64,000 nt of DNA from Pseudomonas marginalis (GTDB lineage: Bacteria > Pseudomonadota > Gammaproteobacteria > Pseudomonadales > Pseudomonadaceae). Made by a program: the position numbers and the translations under genes. Position 1 is the first letter of the stretch; each line of letters opens with the position of its first letter. Of the stretch, positions 8,060-17,587 are shown in pieces. The notes under the pieces are model-generated. The model ran no database searches. It was not told the DNA's origin and worked only from the letters and a program-made list of their open reading frames with translations. Where the stretch lies: positions 186,001-250,000 of the forward strand of contig NZ_VTFG01000001.1 in assembly GCF_008692035.1 (NCBI RefSeq), written 5' to 3'.

Positions 8060-9403
8060 ATGCCGTCGTTCTTCAAACGCTCCCTGTTGCCCAAACTGCG
8101 CGGTTTTCCCCTGACCCCCGACGCCATTGACGTGCTGTCCGGCGCTGACGCGTTCCGTCGCTGCCTGCTGGAGAACATCGCCACGGCCACCCGCCGCATC
8201 TACATCGTCGCGTTGTACCTGCAGCAGGACGAGGCAGGGCAGGAGATCTACGACGCCCTGCACGCCGCCAAGGCCGCACGGCCGGAGCTGGACATCGTGG
8301 TGGTGGTCGACTGGCTGCGCGCCCAGCGCGGGCTGATCGGTGCCGGCAAGCAACCGGGCAACAGCGCCTGGTACCAGGCCATGACGCAGCGCCATGCCAG
8401 TGAAGTGCCGGTGTACGGCGTACCGGTGCAAACCCGCGAGCTGTTCGGCGTGCTGCACCTCAAGGGCTTCGTGATCGATGACAGCGTGTTGTACAGCGGT
8501 GCCAGCCTGAACAACGTGTACCTGCACAAGTTCGATAAATACCGCTTTGACCGTTACCACCTGATCCACAGCCAGCCCCTGGCGGATTCCATGCAGCACT
8601 TGGTGGAACACGGCCTGGTGGCCTCCAAGGCCGTGCACCGCCTCGACCTGCCCAACCCGCCGACCACCCGCAGCCTGCGCAACGACATCGGCGACCTGCG
8701 CAGCCGTCTCAAGCACGCGGCCTACGACACCACCGCAGGGCAGTTGCCCAACGGCCACCTGTCTGTCAGCCCGTTGCTCGGCGTGGGCAAGAACAACCCG
8801 TTGAACCGCGTGATCCTCGAACTGATCGCCAGCGCCCAGCACCAACTGACCATCTGTACGCCGTACTTCAACCTGCCGCTGCCGGTGACCCGGGAGATCA
8901 ACCGCGCCCTGGCGCGTGGGGTGAAGGTCGACATCATCGTCGGCGACAAGACCGCCAACGATTTCTACATCCCGCCCAGCGAACCCTTCAAGGTGATCTC
9001 GGCACTGCCGTACCTGTACGAAATCAGCCTGCGCCGTTTCGCAAAACGCCATCAACCGGTGATCGACAGCGGCCAGTTGAACCTGCACCTGTGGCGCGAC
9101 GGCGACAACACCTACCACCTCAAGGGCATGTGGGTCGATCAGCGCTACACCTTGCTCACCGGCAACAACCTCAACCCACGGGCGTTTCGTCTCGACCTGG
9201 AAAACGCCTTGCTCGTCGATGACCCCCAAGGCCAGTGGCTGGAGCCGCGACGCACGGAGCTGGCGCAGATCTTCCAGCACACCACGCGGATCGAGCGTTA
9301 CCAGGACTTGCAAACCCTGGTGGATTATCCGCAGGCGGTGGGCAAGTTCCTGCGTCGCGTCAGCCGGGTGAGGATTGAGCGATTGCTGTACCGAATCCTT
9401 TAA
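8060..9403 (+). CDS. pssA: CDP-diacylglycerol-serine O-phosphatidyltransferase
   Basis: 447-residue phospholipase D-type phosphatidylserine synthase, the committed step to phosphatidylethanolamine; it acts at the cytoplasmic membrane surface. Both catalytic HKD motifs are present: HLKGFVIDDSVLYSG at about residue 134 and HLKGMWVDQRYTLLTGNN at about 354. Length and the opening FKRSLLPKLRGFPL agree with the gamma-proteobacterial (E. coli type) enzyme. There is no membrane segment, which is normal for this peripheral enzyme. It is a single gene, divergent from tetR. Confidence 0.92.
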   Translation: MPSFFKRSLLPKLRGFPLTPDAIDVLSGADAFRRCLLENIATATRRIYIVALYLQQDEAGQEIYDALHAAKAARPELDIVVVVDWLRAQRGLIGAGKQPGNSAWYQAMTQRHASEVPVYGVPVQTRELFGVLHLKGFVIDDSVLYSGASLNNVYLHKFDKYRFDRYHLIHSQPLADSMQHLVEHGLVASKAVHRLDLPNPPTTRSLRNDIGDLRSRLKHAAYDTTAGQLPNGHLSVSPLLGVGKNNPLNRVILELIASAQHQLTICTPYFNLPLPVTREINRALARGVKVDIIVGDKTANDFYIPPSEPFKVISALPYLYEISLRRFAKRHQPVIDSGQLNLHLWRDGDNTYHLKGMWVDQRYTLLTGNNLNPRAFRLDLENALLVDDPQGQWLEPRRTELAQIFQHTTRIERYQDLQTLVDYPQAVGKFLRRVSRVRIERLLYRIL

Positions 9404-9525
9404 GCCGCCTTGTGAAATCATCAGCAATGCAATCGTAGAGGGTATCGGACAGTTCCTATATCCAGCCTGGGATAAGCGTCTTTAGATTGCCTCTCACCGT
9501 TCACGGATGGACGGATCCATTCTTA

Positions 9526-12500
9526 ATGGACTCATCCGAGAGAGCGATGACTATGTTGATGCTACTGCCTCACAGCCGCCCATCCGTTCCGGAGTTTCCC
9601 ACCCCACCCAGCGCAGTGCCTGCTGCGCCTGATCCCATACCGACTCAACCACCCACCCTGCGCAGGCGGCGATCCACTGCCGATGCAACGCCGGCCGCGG
9701 CTGGCCCGTGGACGCGACTGCCTCCCCGGGATCAGGCGCGCACTGCCGCCGCCGACACTCAGTTGGCTGAGCGCGTTGCCGCCGCTGAAAGCAGCGGCTA
9801 CACGATGGTCGAGGTGCCGCCGGACAGCAGTCCGGGCCTGGCAACGCGCTTGTACCAACACCTGCTGAACCGGCCAGCGTTGCAACAGTGGATTGCCGAG
9901 CAGCGCCTTGAGCCTGCGACCCTGACCTTTCACCGCGATCATATCGAGGGCTACGCCAACCATAATGGTGTACGCAGCGCCGTCAGATTCAGCCTGACCG
10001 ATAACTCCGGCTGGAACGAAGTTTCCCGCACCCTGAGGCCGATTCGAGAACTGCTGGACCCCTCGGACCAGGGGCTGCCTTTTATCGGGCCAGACGACGC
10101 ATTGTGGCTGCCGCGCCAAGGGGTCGGCCAGATCACTGCCGGCAACCTTGAGCAGACCTGGCAAGTGATCAGCGAACTGGAGGAGCGCCTTGCCCTGGCC
10201 GATCGCCTTGAAGCAGAACTTGAAGAACTGCCGGACACTGCGCGTACGGACTGGTCGGATCATGAGACCGAGCTTTCACCGGCATCGTCATTGCCCCGGC
10301 ATAGCCAGGCTGCGGTGGAGCGTTTGCAGCGGTTTGTCACGTGCCCGCAAATGGTTCGCCTGCTGGAGCAGGAGGGCTTCGCCTGGGCCGGTGCGCCATT
10401 CAGGGTGTCTGAAGGCAGGCTTGAGCGCCTGAGTCCGGTAGGCGGTTGGGTGAATCTGACCCGCTACGTGGAAGCCGTACCGGAACTGAACGATGAGTTC
10501 GAGGCACTGGCGGCGCTCAGCGTGCCCTTGGGCAACGCCCTGTACTCGACGCCACGCTACGACATGCGCCAGCTCCTGGATTTCAAGGGCTTGGGCTCGG
10601 CGCGTACCGTGAGTGAAACGCGCAACCTGGTTGCCTGGTTGCGCACTGCCTTGCCAACGCCGCCGCCATTGGGGGACTACGGCGCGTTGTTGCCCCAGGA
10701 GTGGAAGCCGGGCACCTTGACCGCAGACGATCAAAAGCACATGGGCACCATGGCCGACATCCGCCTGCGCGGTCCCCTGGCTCGTGGGTTCAGCGCATTG
10801 TCCGGGGTCACATTGCAGGCGTTGCAGGCCGACCCGCAGGCTCACCTGGACAGGCTGCTGGACAGCCCGGATGCCTTGGCGTTCGGCGAGCAAATGGCTG
10901 GCGCGCTGCGCTGGCAGGTGGGCCAGGGCGCTAACTCGACGCTGCCCAGGACGCTGCTCCAGCAACTGGTAACCGCCGCGATCAAGCTGCACGTCGATCC
11001 CTCGATGTCCGACAAGCCCGGGGAAGTGGCGGGCTATCCGATCTACCAGCCGACGAACATGGGGCGCTCGTTCAGTCAGGTACGCCGTGACATCGAGCGC
11101 CACCTTCAGCACAACAAAGGCCTGGACCCCAAGCTGGCGGTGTTGGCTGCCCACGTGTGCCTGGCGCAGGCGGCGCCGGAAATGCTCGTGCGCGATGTGC
11201 CCGAGTCCGTGAGTATCGGCACGCCGGCCTGGATGGAGCTGCGCCTGGGCTGCGCATTGGCCGATCACAATGCGCCAGGGACGTCGAGGATGATGAATGA
11301 ACAGCAGGTCACCGACTTGACCACCCTGGAACCCGTCAGTGACGCGCAGGCGACGCTGATGCAACTCAATGCCTTGAAAGTCATCGCTGATTGGGGGGTG
11401 TTGAACGGCTGTATCAGGCAGCGCAGTGACAGTGGATACTCGTCGGGGGATATCCAGGAGGCTGCGCGGGTATTTTTCCGCCAGCGTGAAGACGTCGCCA
11501 CCGCCTTCACGACTGCGAGCAGTGAACTGCCGACGCGCAAGGCGCTGGCGATCAAGGAATTGCTGCGCGTGTTTCCTGGTATCACCCAGGCCGAACTGGA
11601 AGGCATGACCGTGCATGTGGCCAGTGCAGAGGATCGTCGCAACCTGCCGGTCTCGGAACCGCGCACCCGCTCGTTGGTGGAGACCTATATGACCGGCGAC
11701 CTGGCACCGGGCAAATGGGTGCTCAGTGACGACATGCCTGCTTTCCCCGCGACGGCGAAAACGCCTTACCAGCACGCGCGGGCACCCCAGGTAACCGAGG
11801 CGGCGCGGGCCAGGCTCGATACACGTATTCGCCGTCTGCCCGAGCTGGATAAGTTGCTGGAAAACTCGGTGCTCCAGCACCGGAAAAAGCTCCAGGACGC
11901 GTACGCCACCAAGCTTAAGCTGATGTTTGCCGAGTTGCCTCTGGAGGATCGCAAGTTGCTTGAACTGGGCAAGGTCGAACTGTTCACCTTGCGCCGGGAA
12001 ACCGGGAAGATCCAGGCCGAGGAGACCGACGCACTCAAAGACGCCAGCAGGGCGCGCCACGGCACCCTGATGCGCGTTGAGCATGGACCCACGGTCGTGC
12101 ATTTCGAGGTGTTCGCCAACGGCAAGATCATCAAGCGTACGGATCTACCCGACGCGATGGAGCTCGACGGCGTCATTCACCGCGAGGGTTTTCCATCACC
12201 CCATGGCCCGGTGTATTTACCGGTGGTACGCGGCGCGCAGATGAACCTTGATTTGGACGCCTATGCCAACGGTTCCCATCCTGATCCCAACCCAGCATTC
12301 CAGGCGGTGATCGTGTCGGCGTTGGGCGGCGCATTTGCTGCGCGAGAATTACCGCCCAGCCATACGCCGGAATCGTTCGTCCCGGACACCTACAGTTCGC
12401 GAAAAACAGCGAGCATCGTCAACAGGATCGCCCAGGACAACTTTTACGAGCCCGCCGAAAGCATGTTGCAACGCGCAAGCGAGTCACTGCCGCTGGAGAA

Positions 12501-13161
12501 GCACCGTGAAGCGCGGGCACGCGATCATGCCTTTCTACTGGGGTTCGTGCCGTTCGTGGGGGCGTATCAGGAGTTCAAACAAGGCAATATCAGCGCAGGT
12601 CTGGCCAACCTGGCACTGGATGTAGTCGGCGTGGCCATTGGTGCGGGTAGCCAGGCCCGGGCGCTGATCCGCTCGGCCAGGGCCCTGGTGCCCAGCCGCC
12701 TGACCCAGCTTGTTACACGACTCAAGCCATCGGCGATTGCAGTGCCCCAGGTGAAAGCTGGAGCGAGTTTCAGCGATCGAGCATTTGACTTCATCAAGCA
12801 GTCCGGTTTGTTTACCAGTGCGGCGCTGAACCCGCTGGATGGTTACCCGCAGATGATCAATGCCGCGACCAAGGGACTGGTAAAACTGCCGGCGTTGCTG
12901 GCGGGTGGGGCAATGAAGTGGGGCAAGACGGTCCCGCATCTGGTGACCGCCGAGGAGAAGTTGCGTGCGTATCTGCTGATTGCAGCCGGGCAGGCGAGCG
13001 GCACGGAGGCGCCCGTGGTGACACCGACAGCGGGCAAGGCGGGGCGTTATCGGGAGGTTGACGTGCACGCCACGCCATACAACGGCCGCTGGTATGCGAT
13101 TGACCCGCGCAGCGGCACGCCTTTCGGCACGCCACTGAACGGCTTCCAGCCAACCCGTTGA
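9526..13161 (+). CDS. Giant dermonecrotic-toxin-like protein 1, no effector domain seen
   Basis: About 1211 residues from the ATG at 9526; ATG 9547 and TTG 9487 are alternatives. It belongs to the large Pseudomonas family annotated as dermonecrotic toxin domain proteins (DUF6543-like, from memory). The core around residues 500-600 reads EVAGYPIYQ...LAQAAPEMLVRDVPESVSIG and aligns with the proteins at 18705 and 42913. Late in the protein is a hydrophobic stretch (FLLGFVPFVGAYQEFKQGN, then LALDVVGVAIGAG). It ends with WYAIDPRSGTPFGTPLNGF, which matches the linker that precedes the variable domain in the 42913 protein, so it appears to lack a C-terminal enzymatic domain. There is no signal peptide, no immunity-like neighbour and no secretion gene nearby. 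Confidence 0.75.
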   Translation: MDSSERAMTMLMLLPHSRPSVPEFPTPPSAVPAAPDPIPTQPPTLRRRRSTADATPAAAGPWTRLPPRDQARTAAADTQLAERVAAAESSGYTMVEVPPDSSPGLATRLYQHLLNRPALQQWIAEQRLEPATLTFHRDHIEGYANHNGVRSAVRFSLTDNSGWNEVSRTLRPIRELLDPSDQGLPFIGPDDALWLPRQGVGQITAGNLEQTWQVISELEERLALADRLEAELEELPDTARTDWSDHETELSPASSLPRHSQAAVERLQRFVTCPQMVRLLEQEGFAWAGAPFRVSEGRLERLSPVGGWVNLTRYVEAVPELNDEFEALAALSVPLGNALYSTPRYDMRQLLDFKGLGSARTVSETRNLVAWLRTALPTPPPLGDYGALLPQEWKPGTLTADDQKHMGTMADIRLRGPLARGFSALSGVTLQALQADPQAHLDRLLDSPDALAFGEQMAGALRWQVGQGANSTLPRTLLQQLVTAAIKLHVDPSMSDKPGEVAGYPIYQPTNMGRSFSQVRRDIERHLQHNKGLDPKLAVLAAHVCLAQAAPEMLVRDVPESVSIGTPAWMELRLGCALADHNAPGTSRMMNEQQVTDLTTLEPVSDAQATLMQLNALKVIADWGVLNGCIRQRSDSGYSSGDIQEAARVFFRQREDVATAFTTASSELPTRKALAIKELLRVFPGITQAELEGMTVHVASAEDRRNLPVSEPRTRSLVETYMTGDLAPGKWVLSDDMPAFPATAKTPYQHARAPQVTEAARARLDTRIRRLPELDKLLENSVLQHRKKLQDAYATKLKLMFAELPLEDRKLLELGKVELFTLRRETGKIQAEETDALKDASRARHGTLMRVEHGPTVVHFEVFANGKIIKRTDLPDAMELDGVIHREGFPSPHGPVYLPVVRGAQMNLDLDAYANGSHPDPNPAFQAVIVSALGGAFAARELPPSHTPESFVPDTYSSRKTASIVNRIAQDNFYEPAESMLQRASESLPLEKHREARARDHAFLLGFVPFVGAYQEFKQGNISAGLANLALDVVGVAIGAGSQARALIRSARALVPSRLTQLVTRLKPSAIAVPQVKAGASFSDRAFDFIKQSGLFTSAALNPLDGYPQMINAATKGLVKLPALLAGGAMKWGKTVPHLVTAEEKLRAYLLIAAGQASGTEAPVVTPTAGKAGRYREVDVHATPYNGRWYAIDPRSGTPFGTPLNGFQPTR

Positions 13162-13169
13162 GCCGACGA

Positions 13170-13192
13170 CCTCCCGCGCCAGGCGCGGGAGG
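13170..13192. terminator. Hairpin between toxin-like gene 1 and efeM
   Basis: CCTCCCGCGC (13170-13179) and GCGCGGGAGG (13183-13192) form a 10-bp stem with a 3-base loop in the 36-base gap between convergent genes. There is no T-run, so efficiency as an intrinsic terminator is uncertain. Confidence 0.55.
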
Positions 13193-13197
13193 CCGTA

Positions 13198-14016
13198 TCA
13201 GTTCAGGCCCAGCTTGCCGCGCAGGGTCGACAGGTCTTCGGCCAGGGTGTTGACCGGACCTACCAGCGCCTTGCGGTCGTTTTCCTTGACCTTGTCGTAG
13301 GTCTGGAAGCCGCCGTCCTTGGTCTTGTACTTGGCCAGGATCTTGTCCACGCTGGCGAAGTTCTTGTCGACCTTGGCCAGGAAAGCCTTGTCCTGTTTCT
13401 CGATCTGGCCACGGAACAGGTCGACGATTTTCTTCGCACCGTCGATGTTGCCCTGGAAATCATACAGGTCGGTGTGGCTGTAGCGGTCTTCTTCACCGGA
13501 GATCTTGGTGGCGGCAACTTCTTCCAGCAACGCAGCGGCACCGCCGACGACTTTCTCCGGCGGGAAGGTCAGGCCGTCGACACGGGTTTTCAGGTCGTTG
13601 ACGTCAGTGTTGAGCTTGGCCGTCAGGGCTTCCAGGCCTTTGGTGGTGTTCTGGGAGAACAGCGCGTACTCGATGCGGTGGAAACCGGTGAAGTCTTCGG
13701 CGGTCACGCCTTTTTCGTGGTCATCGACCCGGGAGTCAATGGACGCATCCAGGTCGCTGAACAGCTCGGCGATCGGCTCGATGGACTCATAGTGCACGCG
13801 GGTCGGCGCGTAGAGCTTCTTGGCGGTGGCCAGGTCGCCTTGGTTGATGGCGTCGGTGAACGCCTGGGTCTGGGTGACCAGCTCGCCGATTTCTTCGGTG
13901 ACGTAGATCTTGTAGTCCGACACCGGGCCTACCAGGTCCAACGGCGCGGTAGCGGCAAACGCTGCCAGCGGCGAAAGGGTCATTAACAACGACAACGCGA
14001 TAGTCGACTTCTTCAT
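13198..14016 (-). CDS. efeM: EfeM-type imelysin-domain periplasmic protein
   Basis: 272 residues with a signal peptide ([16 protein letters not shown]) followed by an M75/imelysin domain. The HxxE motif is H113-R-I-E116 ([10 protein letters not shown]), and [19 protein letters not shown] is the second conserved block. Unlike EfeO at 15361 it lacks the N-terminal cupredoxin domain, so it matches the shorter EfeM form. It is the last gene of the efe operon, 26 bases after efeB, and probably binds iron in the periplasm for delivery to the EfeU permease. No peptidase activity is expected. Confidence 0.88.
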   Translation of the reverse strand: MKKSTIALSLLMTLSPLAAFAATAPLDLVGPVSDYKIYVTEEIGELVTQTQAFTDAINQGDLATAKKLYAPTRVHYESIEPIAELFSDLDASIDSRVDDHEKGVTAEDFTGFHRIEYALFSQNTTKGLEALTAKLNTDVNDLKTRVDGLTFPPEKVVGGAAALLEEVAATKISGEEDRYSHTDLYDFQGNIDGAKKIVDLFRGQIEKQDKAFLAKVDKNFASVDKILAKYKTKDGGFQTYDKVKENDRKALVGPVNTLAEDLSTLRGKLGLN

Positions 14017-14041
14017 GGGACGTGTTCCGCTCTGGTTTGTT

Positions 14042-15346
14042 TTAGGTGTGGGCAGTGGTTTGAAAAGGCGTTGCAGCGAGCAGCGTGCGCCCGATGAAAT
14101 CCTTAGGTCCGGTGACCCCCGGCAAGGTGAAGAAATACCCGCCGCCGACCGGCTTGAGGTATTCCTCCAGGGGTTCGCCGTTGAGCCGGGTTTGCACGCT
14201 GATAAAGCCTTTCTCCAGGTCAGCCTGGTAGCAGATGAATAACAGCCCCATGTCCAGCTGACCGTTTTTATTGACGCCGTTGGAGTAGTTGAACGGCCGA
14301 CGCAGGATCAGGTTGGCCTGGGTCTGCGGGGTGCGCGGGTTGGCCAGGCGGATATGGGCATCGAGCTTGGTCAGCTTGCCTTCCGGGTCCTTGCTGTAGT
14401 CGGGCACCTGGGATTCTTTCTGGCCATCCATGGGCGCGCCGCTGGTCTTCACACGGCCGATGATGCTTTCCTGCTCCTGCAGGGGCGTGCGGTCCCAGCG
14501 TTCGACGAAGTTGCGGATGATGCGCACCGCCTGGTAGCTGCCATGGGCCGCCCAGCTCGGTTCGTCGCTGCCGGGTTGGACCCACACAATCTGGTCCATG
14601 GCCTTGTTGTCGTTGGAGTTGGGGTTGGCCGAGCCGTCGCGGAAACCCAGGAAGTTGCGCGCGCTTTGTGCCGGTTCGCCGGGTTTGGCCGGTGCCTGGG
14701 GCGGCACGCTGCCTTCCTGCTTCCAGCGCACCAGCAGCAGGTCGGGCAGGTTTTTCACGATGTCGCGCAGGGCGTGGATATTGGTGTCCGGGGTGTTGGA
14801 GCTGAATTGCAGGCTCAGGTCGCCGTGGCACTGCGCCGGTTCCAGCGCATCGTTGGGGAAGCCCACCATGCGGATCAGGCGCTTGGGTTTGACGGCGGCC
14901 AGGCCGAAGCGCTCATCGAACAACGATGCGCCGACGGACACGGTGATGGTCAGGTTATCCGGCGTGACCACCGGGCCGAGGATGCCGGAATCGGTGGGCG
15001 GCAGCTTCGGTTCGACCTGGGGTACGGTGCCGCCGGTCATCAGGAAGCCGATGCGTTCGTTCAAGGTGCGGAACAGGCGCTCCAGGTCTTCGCGGTCGCT
15101 GGCCAGGACGTCGAACGCCACGAGCATGCCGCAGGCCGGGCGTGGGGTGACGATGCCGCTCTGGTGCTGGCCGAAAAAATCGTGGTGGTCCTGGGTCTTG
15201 TCGCTGCGCGGTGCGGTGGTGACTTGCTCGGCGGCGGCCGCCATGGCCGGGCAGGTCAGGGTGCTGCCGGCAATGGCGGCACCGGTGGCGGCCATGCCCA
15301 GGAGGACACGGCGACGTTGTGCTGAAAACTGTTCTGAATCACTCAT
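14042..15346 (-). CDS. efeB: EfeB deferrochelatase / Dyp-type peroxidase
   Basis: 434-residue haem peroxidase exported by the Tat route: [18 protein letters not shown] near the N-terminus is a twin-arginine signal. The Dyp fingerprint GFRDGSANP carries the catalytic Asp and Arg region. EfeB is thought to oxidise ferrous iron or release iron from haem for the EfeUO transporter. The ATG at 15346 was chosen, giving 14 bases from the efeO stop. A GTG at 15364 that overlaps the efeO stop (GTGA) is an alternative and would add six residues. Confidence 0.9.
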   Translation of the reverse strand: MSDSEQFSAQRRRVLLGMAATGAAIAGSTLTCPAMAAAAEQVTTAPRSDKTQDHHDFFGQHQSGIVTPRPACGMLVAFDVLASDREDLERLFRTLNERIGFLMTGGTVPQVEPKLPPTDSGILGPVVTPDNLTITVSVGASLFDERFGLAAVKPKRLIRMVGFPNDALEPAQCHGDLSLQFSSNTPDTNIHALRDIVKNLPDLLLVRWKQEGSVPPQAPAKPGEPAQSARNFLGFRDGSANPNSNDNKAMDQIVWVQPGSDEPSWAAHGSYQAVRIIRNFVERWDRTPLQEQESIIGRVKTSGAPMDGQKESQVPDYSKDPEGKLTKLDAHIRLANPRTPQTQANLILRRPFNYSNGVNKNGQLDMGLLFICYQADLEKGFISVQTRLNGEPLEEYLKPVGGGYFFTLPGVTGPKDFIGRTLLAATPFQTTAHT

Positions 15347-15360
15347 GTGTGCGGTCGTCT

Positions 15361-16563
15361 TCACTGCAGGCCGGAAAGGCCAAGGGCGGGGTCGATTCCA
15401 TCGAGTGCGGCGGCCAGAGCCTTGGCCTTGTCGGCGATCTGCTTGCGCTGATCGGCGGTAACGCTGTCATACGTGGCGTAGCCCTTATCGAGCTTGAAAC
15501 CCTGGAGCTCGGCATCGAAGGCGGCGAGGGCGCTGTCGACTGTCGGCAGCAGGTCGGCGGCGGACTTGGTCAGCAGCGGACGCATCAGTTCGACCACCTT
15601 GTGCGCGGCCTCCAGGTTGGCGGCGAAACCATTCAGGTCGACATGGCTGTAGCGCTCTTCTTCACCGCTGATGGCGCGTACATCCGCCAGGCTGTTGAGG
15701 TTGCGCACCACGATGCTCACCAGTTGTTCCGGCGGCAGTGACTGCGCCAGCAACTGCTGTTTGAGGCGGGTGACATCGGTGACCAGGCGCTGCGCAATCG
15801 GCCCCAGGCCATCAAGGCTGCGTTGCTGGAACAGGCTGTATTCGAGGCGATGGAAGCCGCTGAAGGCCGGGTCTTGCTCACGTTTTTCAAAGTAATCGGC
15901 CCGGGCGTTGATGGCGTTGTCCAGCTCGGCCAGGCGCTGCGAGGCCGGGGCCAGGCGTTGGTAAGCCTCACGGGCCGGCACGTACAGCGCTTGCGCCTGA
16001 GCCAGGTCACCGGCGTCGATCGCCTGTTGCAGGGCGGTCACGGCCTTGACCAGGGCACTGCCCTGGCTGCTCAGGTACACGCGAAACTCCGACAGCGGGC
16101 CGATAAACGCCACCATCGACGGCTTGGCCTTGGCCTGTGCGTCGGATTCTGCGGTTGGCGTCACATGCAGGGTGCCGCGCGGGTTGCTCAGCAGGCCGCA
16201 GGTAATTGCATAGTCGCCTGGCAGCAGGTTGGCGTTGATCACCTGGCTCAGGCCGGGGGCGATGTTTTCGCGCTCTTCGACCACCAGCACGCCGTCGAGG
16301 ATTTCCCACTCCACCGCCCGGTCAGAGCGGTTGATGATGCGAAAGCTCGCCCGGCCGGCCGGCACCGTCAGTGCATTGGGCTCGCAGGCATGGCCATGGA
16401 TGGTCACGGCGATTTCATCGTGGTTGGTCTGGCGCTTGCTGGCCGCCAGTTGCGAGGCGTAATAGAACAGGCCACCGGCGGCGATCATCACGACCACCGA
16501 GCCGGCTACCGCCCAGCGCAGGGCGCGGGGGGGCGAAGCGGGTTGAGGCGTTGGGTTGGACAA
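15361..16563 (-). CDS. efeO: EfeO iron uptake protein, cupredoxin plus imelysin domain
   Basis: 400 residues. A membrane-spanning signal/anchor (about 17-36) is followed by a cupredoxin domain (about 48-135, with HACEPNALTVPAG and DYAITCGLL). The M75 domain then runs to the end, with its HxxE in GFHRLEYSLF and with ISGEEERYSHVDLNGF. EfeO is the periplasmic iron-binding partner of EfeU; the cupredoxin part may oxidise Fe(II). The gene is 10 bases downstream of efeU and 14 upstream of efeB. Confidence 0.92.
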   Translation of the reverse strand: MSNPTPQPASPPRALRWAVAGSVVVMIAAGGLFYYASQLAASKRQTNHDEIAVTIHGHACEPNALTVPAGRASFRIINRSDRAVEWEILDGVLVVEERENIAPGLSQVINANLLPGDYAITCGLLSNPRGTLHVTPTAESDAQAKAKPSMVAFIGPLSEFRVYLSSQGSALVKAVTALQQAIDAGDLAQAQALYVPAREAYQRLAPASQRLAELDNAINARADYFEKREQDPAFSGFHRLEYSLFQQRSLDGLGPIAQRLVTDVTRLKQQLLAQSLPPEQLVSIVVRNLNSLADVRAISGEEERYSHVDLNGFAANLEAAHKVVELMRPLLTKSAADLLPTVDSALAAFDAELQGFKLDKGYATYDSVTADQRKQIADKAKALAAALDGIDPALGLSGLQ

Positions 16564-16573
16564 GAGACGGTCC

Positions 16574-17419
16574 TTACTGGCTGGAAACGGAAGAAGGGCT
16601 GGCGGCAGGCTTGGGCGGTGCCGCGGGCAGGAAAAACATCACCAGCGCCACCACCAGATACATCAGATAGGCGCCCAGGGTGCTGACGGTCGGCGCTTCC
16701 TGATAGCCGAACATGCCGGCCAGTACCGAACCGAGCGGGCTGTCCATCGGCAGCTCGGCGCTGAAATCGAACAGCACGGTCTGCCAGTGGTTCCACACGC
16801 CGGCTTCATGCAGGGCTTGCACCGAGTTGGCGAGGATGCCGGCGGCGACCACGAGAATGAACAGGCCGGTCCAGCGGAAAAATGCACCGAGGTTCAGGCG
16901 CATGCTGCCGGTGTAGATCAGGAAGCCGACGATGATCGCCAGGACCAGGCCGAGCAGGGCGCCAATCGGTGCGCCTGGGCCTTCGCTCTGTTGGAACACC
17001 GCCAGCAGGAAGAACACGGTTTCCAGGCCTTCACGAGCGACGGCGAAGAACACCATGAGGATCAACGCCGTGACCTGGTGTTTGGAACCGGTCAACGCCT
17101 GATCGAGGGAGGCATGCAGCGAATGTTTGATGGAGCGCGCGACCTTGCGCATCCAGAACACCATGGAGCTGAGGATGCCCACGGCGACCAGGCCGACGAT
17201 GCCTTCGAACAATTCCTGCTGTTTCTGCGGAAACTCGGCACTGACCAGTTCCAGGCCACCGCCCACCAGCAAGGCCAGGGCCGCGGCGAGGAACACGCCG
17301 ATCCACACCGCCGGCATCCACTGGCCGCGGCCGGTTTGTTGCAGGTAACTGGCGATGATGCCGACGATCAGCGCGGCTTCAATGCCTTCGCGCAGCATGA
17401 TTAAAAAGGGAACAAGCAT
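16574..17419 (-). CDS. efeU: EfeU iron permease (FTR1 family)
   Basis: 281-residue inner-membrane permease with about seven hydrophobic segments. Both REGLE-type iron-translocation motifs are intact: LREGIEAALIVG at residue 10 and AREGLETVFFLL at about 130. It is the first gene of efeU-efeO-efeB-efeM. The upstream region holds a Fur-box-like sequence (17460-17478), so iron-repressed expression is likely. Start is ATG at 17419 with the canonical MLVPFLIMLREG beginning. Confidence 0.93.
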   Translation of the reverse strand: MLVPFLIMLREGIEAALIVGIIASYLQQTGRGQWMPAVWIGVFLAAALALLVGGGLELVSAEFPQKQQELFEGIVGLVAVGILSSMVFWMRKVARSIKHSLHASLDQALTGSKHQVTALILMVFFAVAREGLETVFFLLAVFQQSEGPGAPIGALLGLVLAIIVGFLIYTGSMRLNLGAFFRWTGLFILVVAAGILANSVQALHEAGVWNHWQTVLFDFSAELPMDSPLGSVLAGMFGYQEAPTVSTLGAYLMYLVVALVMFFLPAAPPKPAASPSSVSSQ

Positions 17420-17459
17420 CGGGCACCGCAGCTTAAGTAGATAGGAAGCTAAGTTGTAA

Positions 17460-17478
17460 CATAATGATACTCATTGCT
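17460..17478 (-). promoter_or_regulatory. Fur box upstream of efeU
   Basis: CATAATGATACTCATTGCT matches the 19-bp Fur consensus at 14 of 19 positions, with an intact ATAATGATA core. It lies 40 bases before the efeU start and 110 bases before the divergent AraC gene. Confidence 0.65.
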
Positions 17479-17587
17479 AAACAGGAAAACTTGACGTTTG
17501 CTGAACAATGGCTGAACGGTGGTGGCGAATCGCAAGCCACCTTATGATGCGCGGCATCGATAGCGCCGCCGGATTGCCCAACCTCCC

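Noticed and set aside
10288..12102. Minus-strand open frame of 604 codons inside toxin-like gene 1
   Set aside because: Antisense shadow, considered as a possible immunity gene because of its position, but no plausible protein features.
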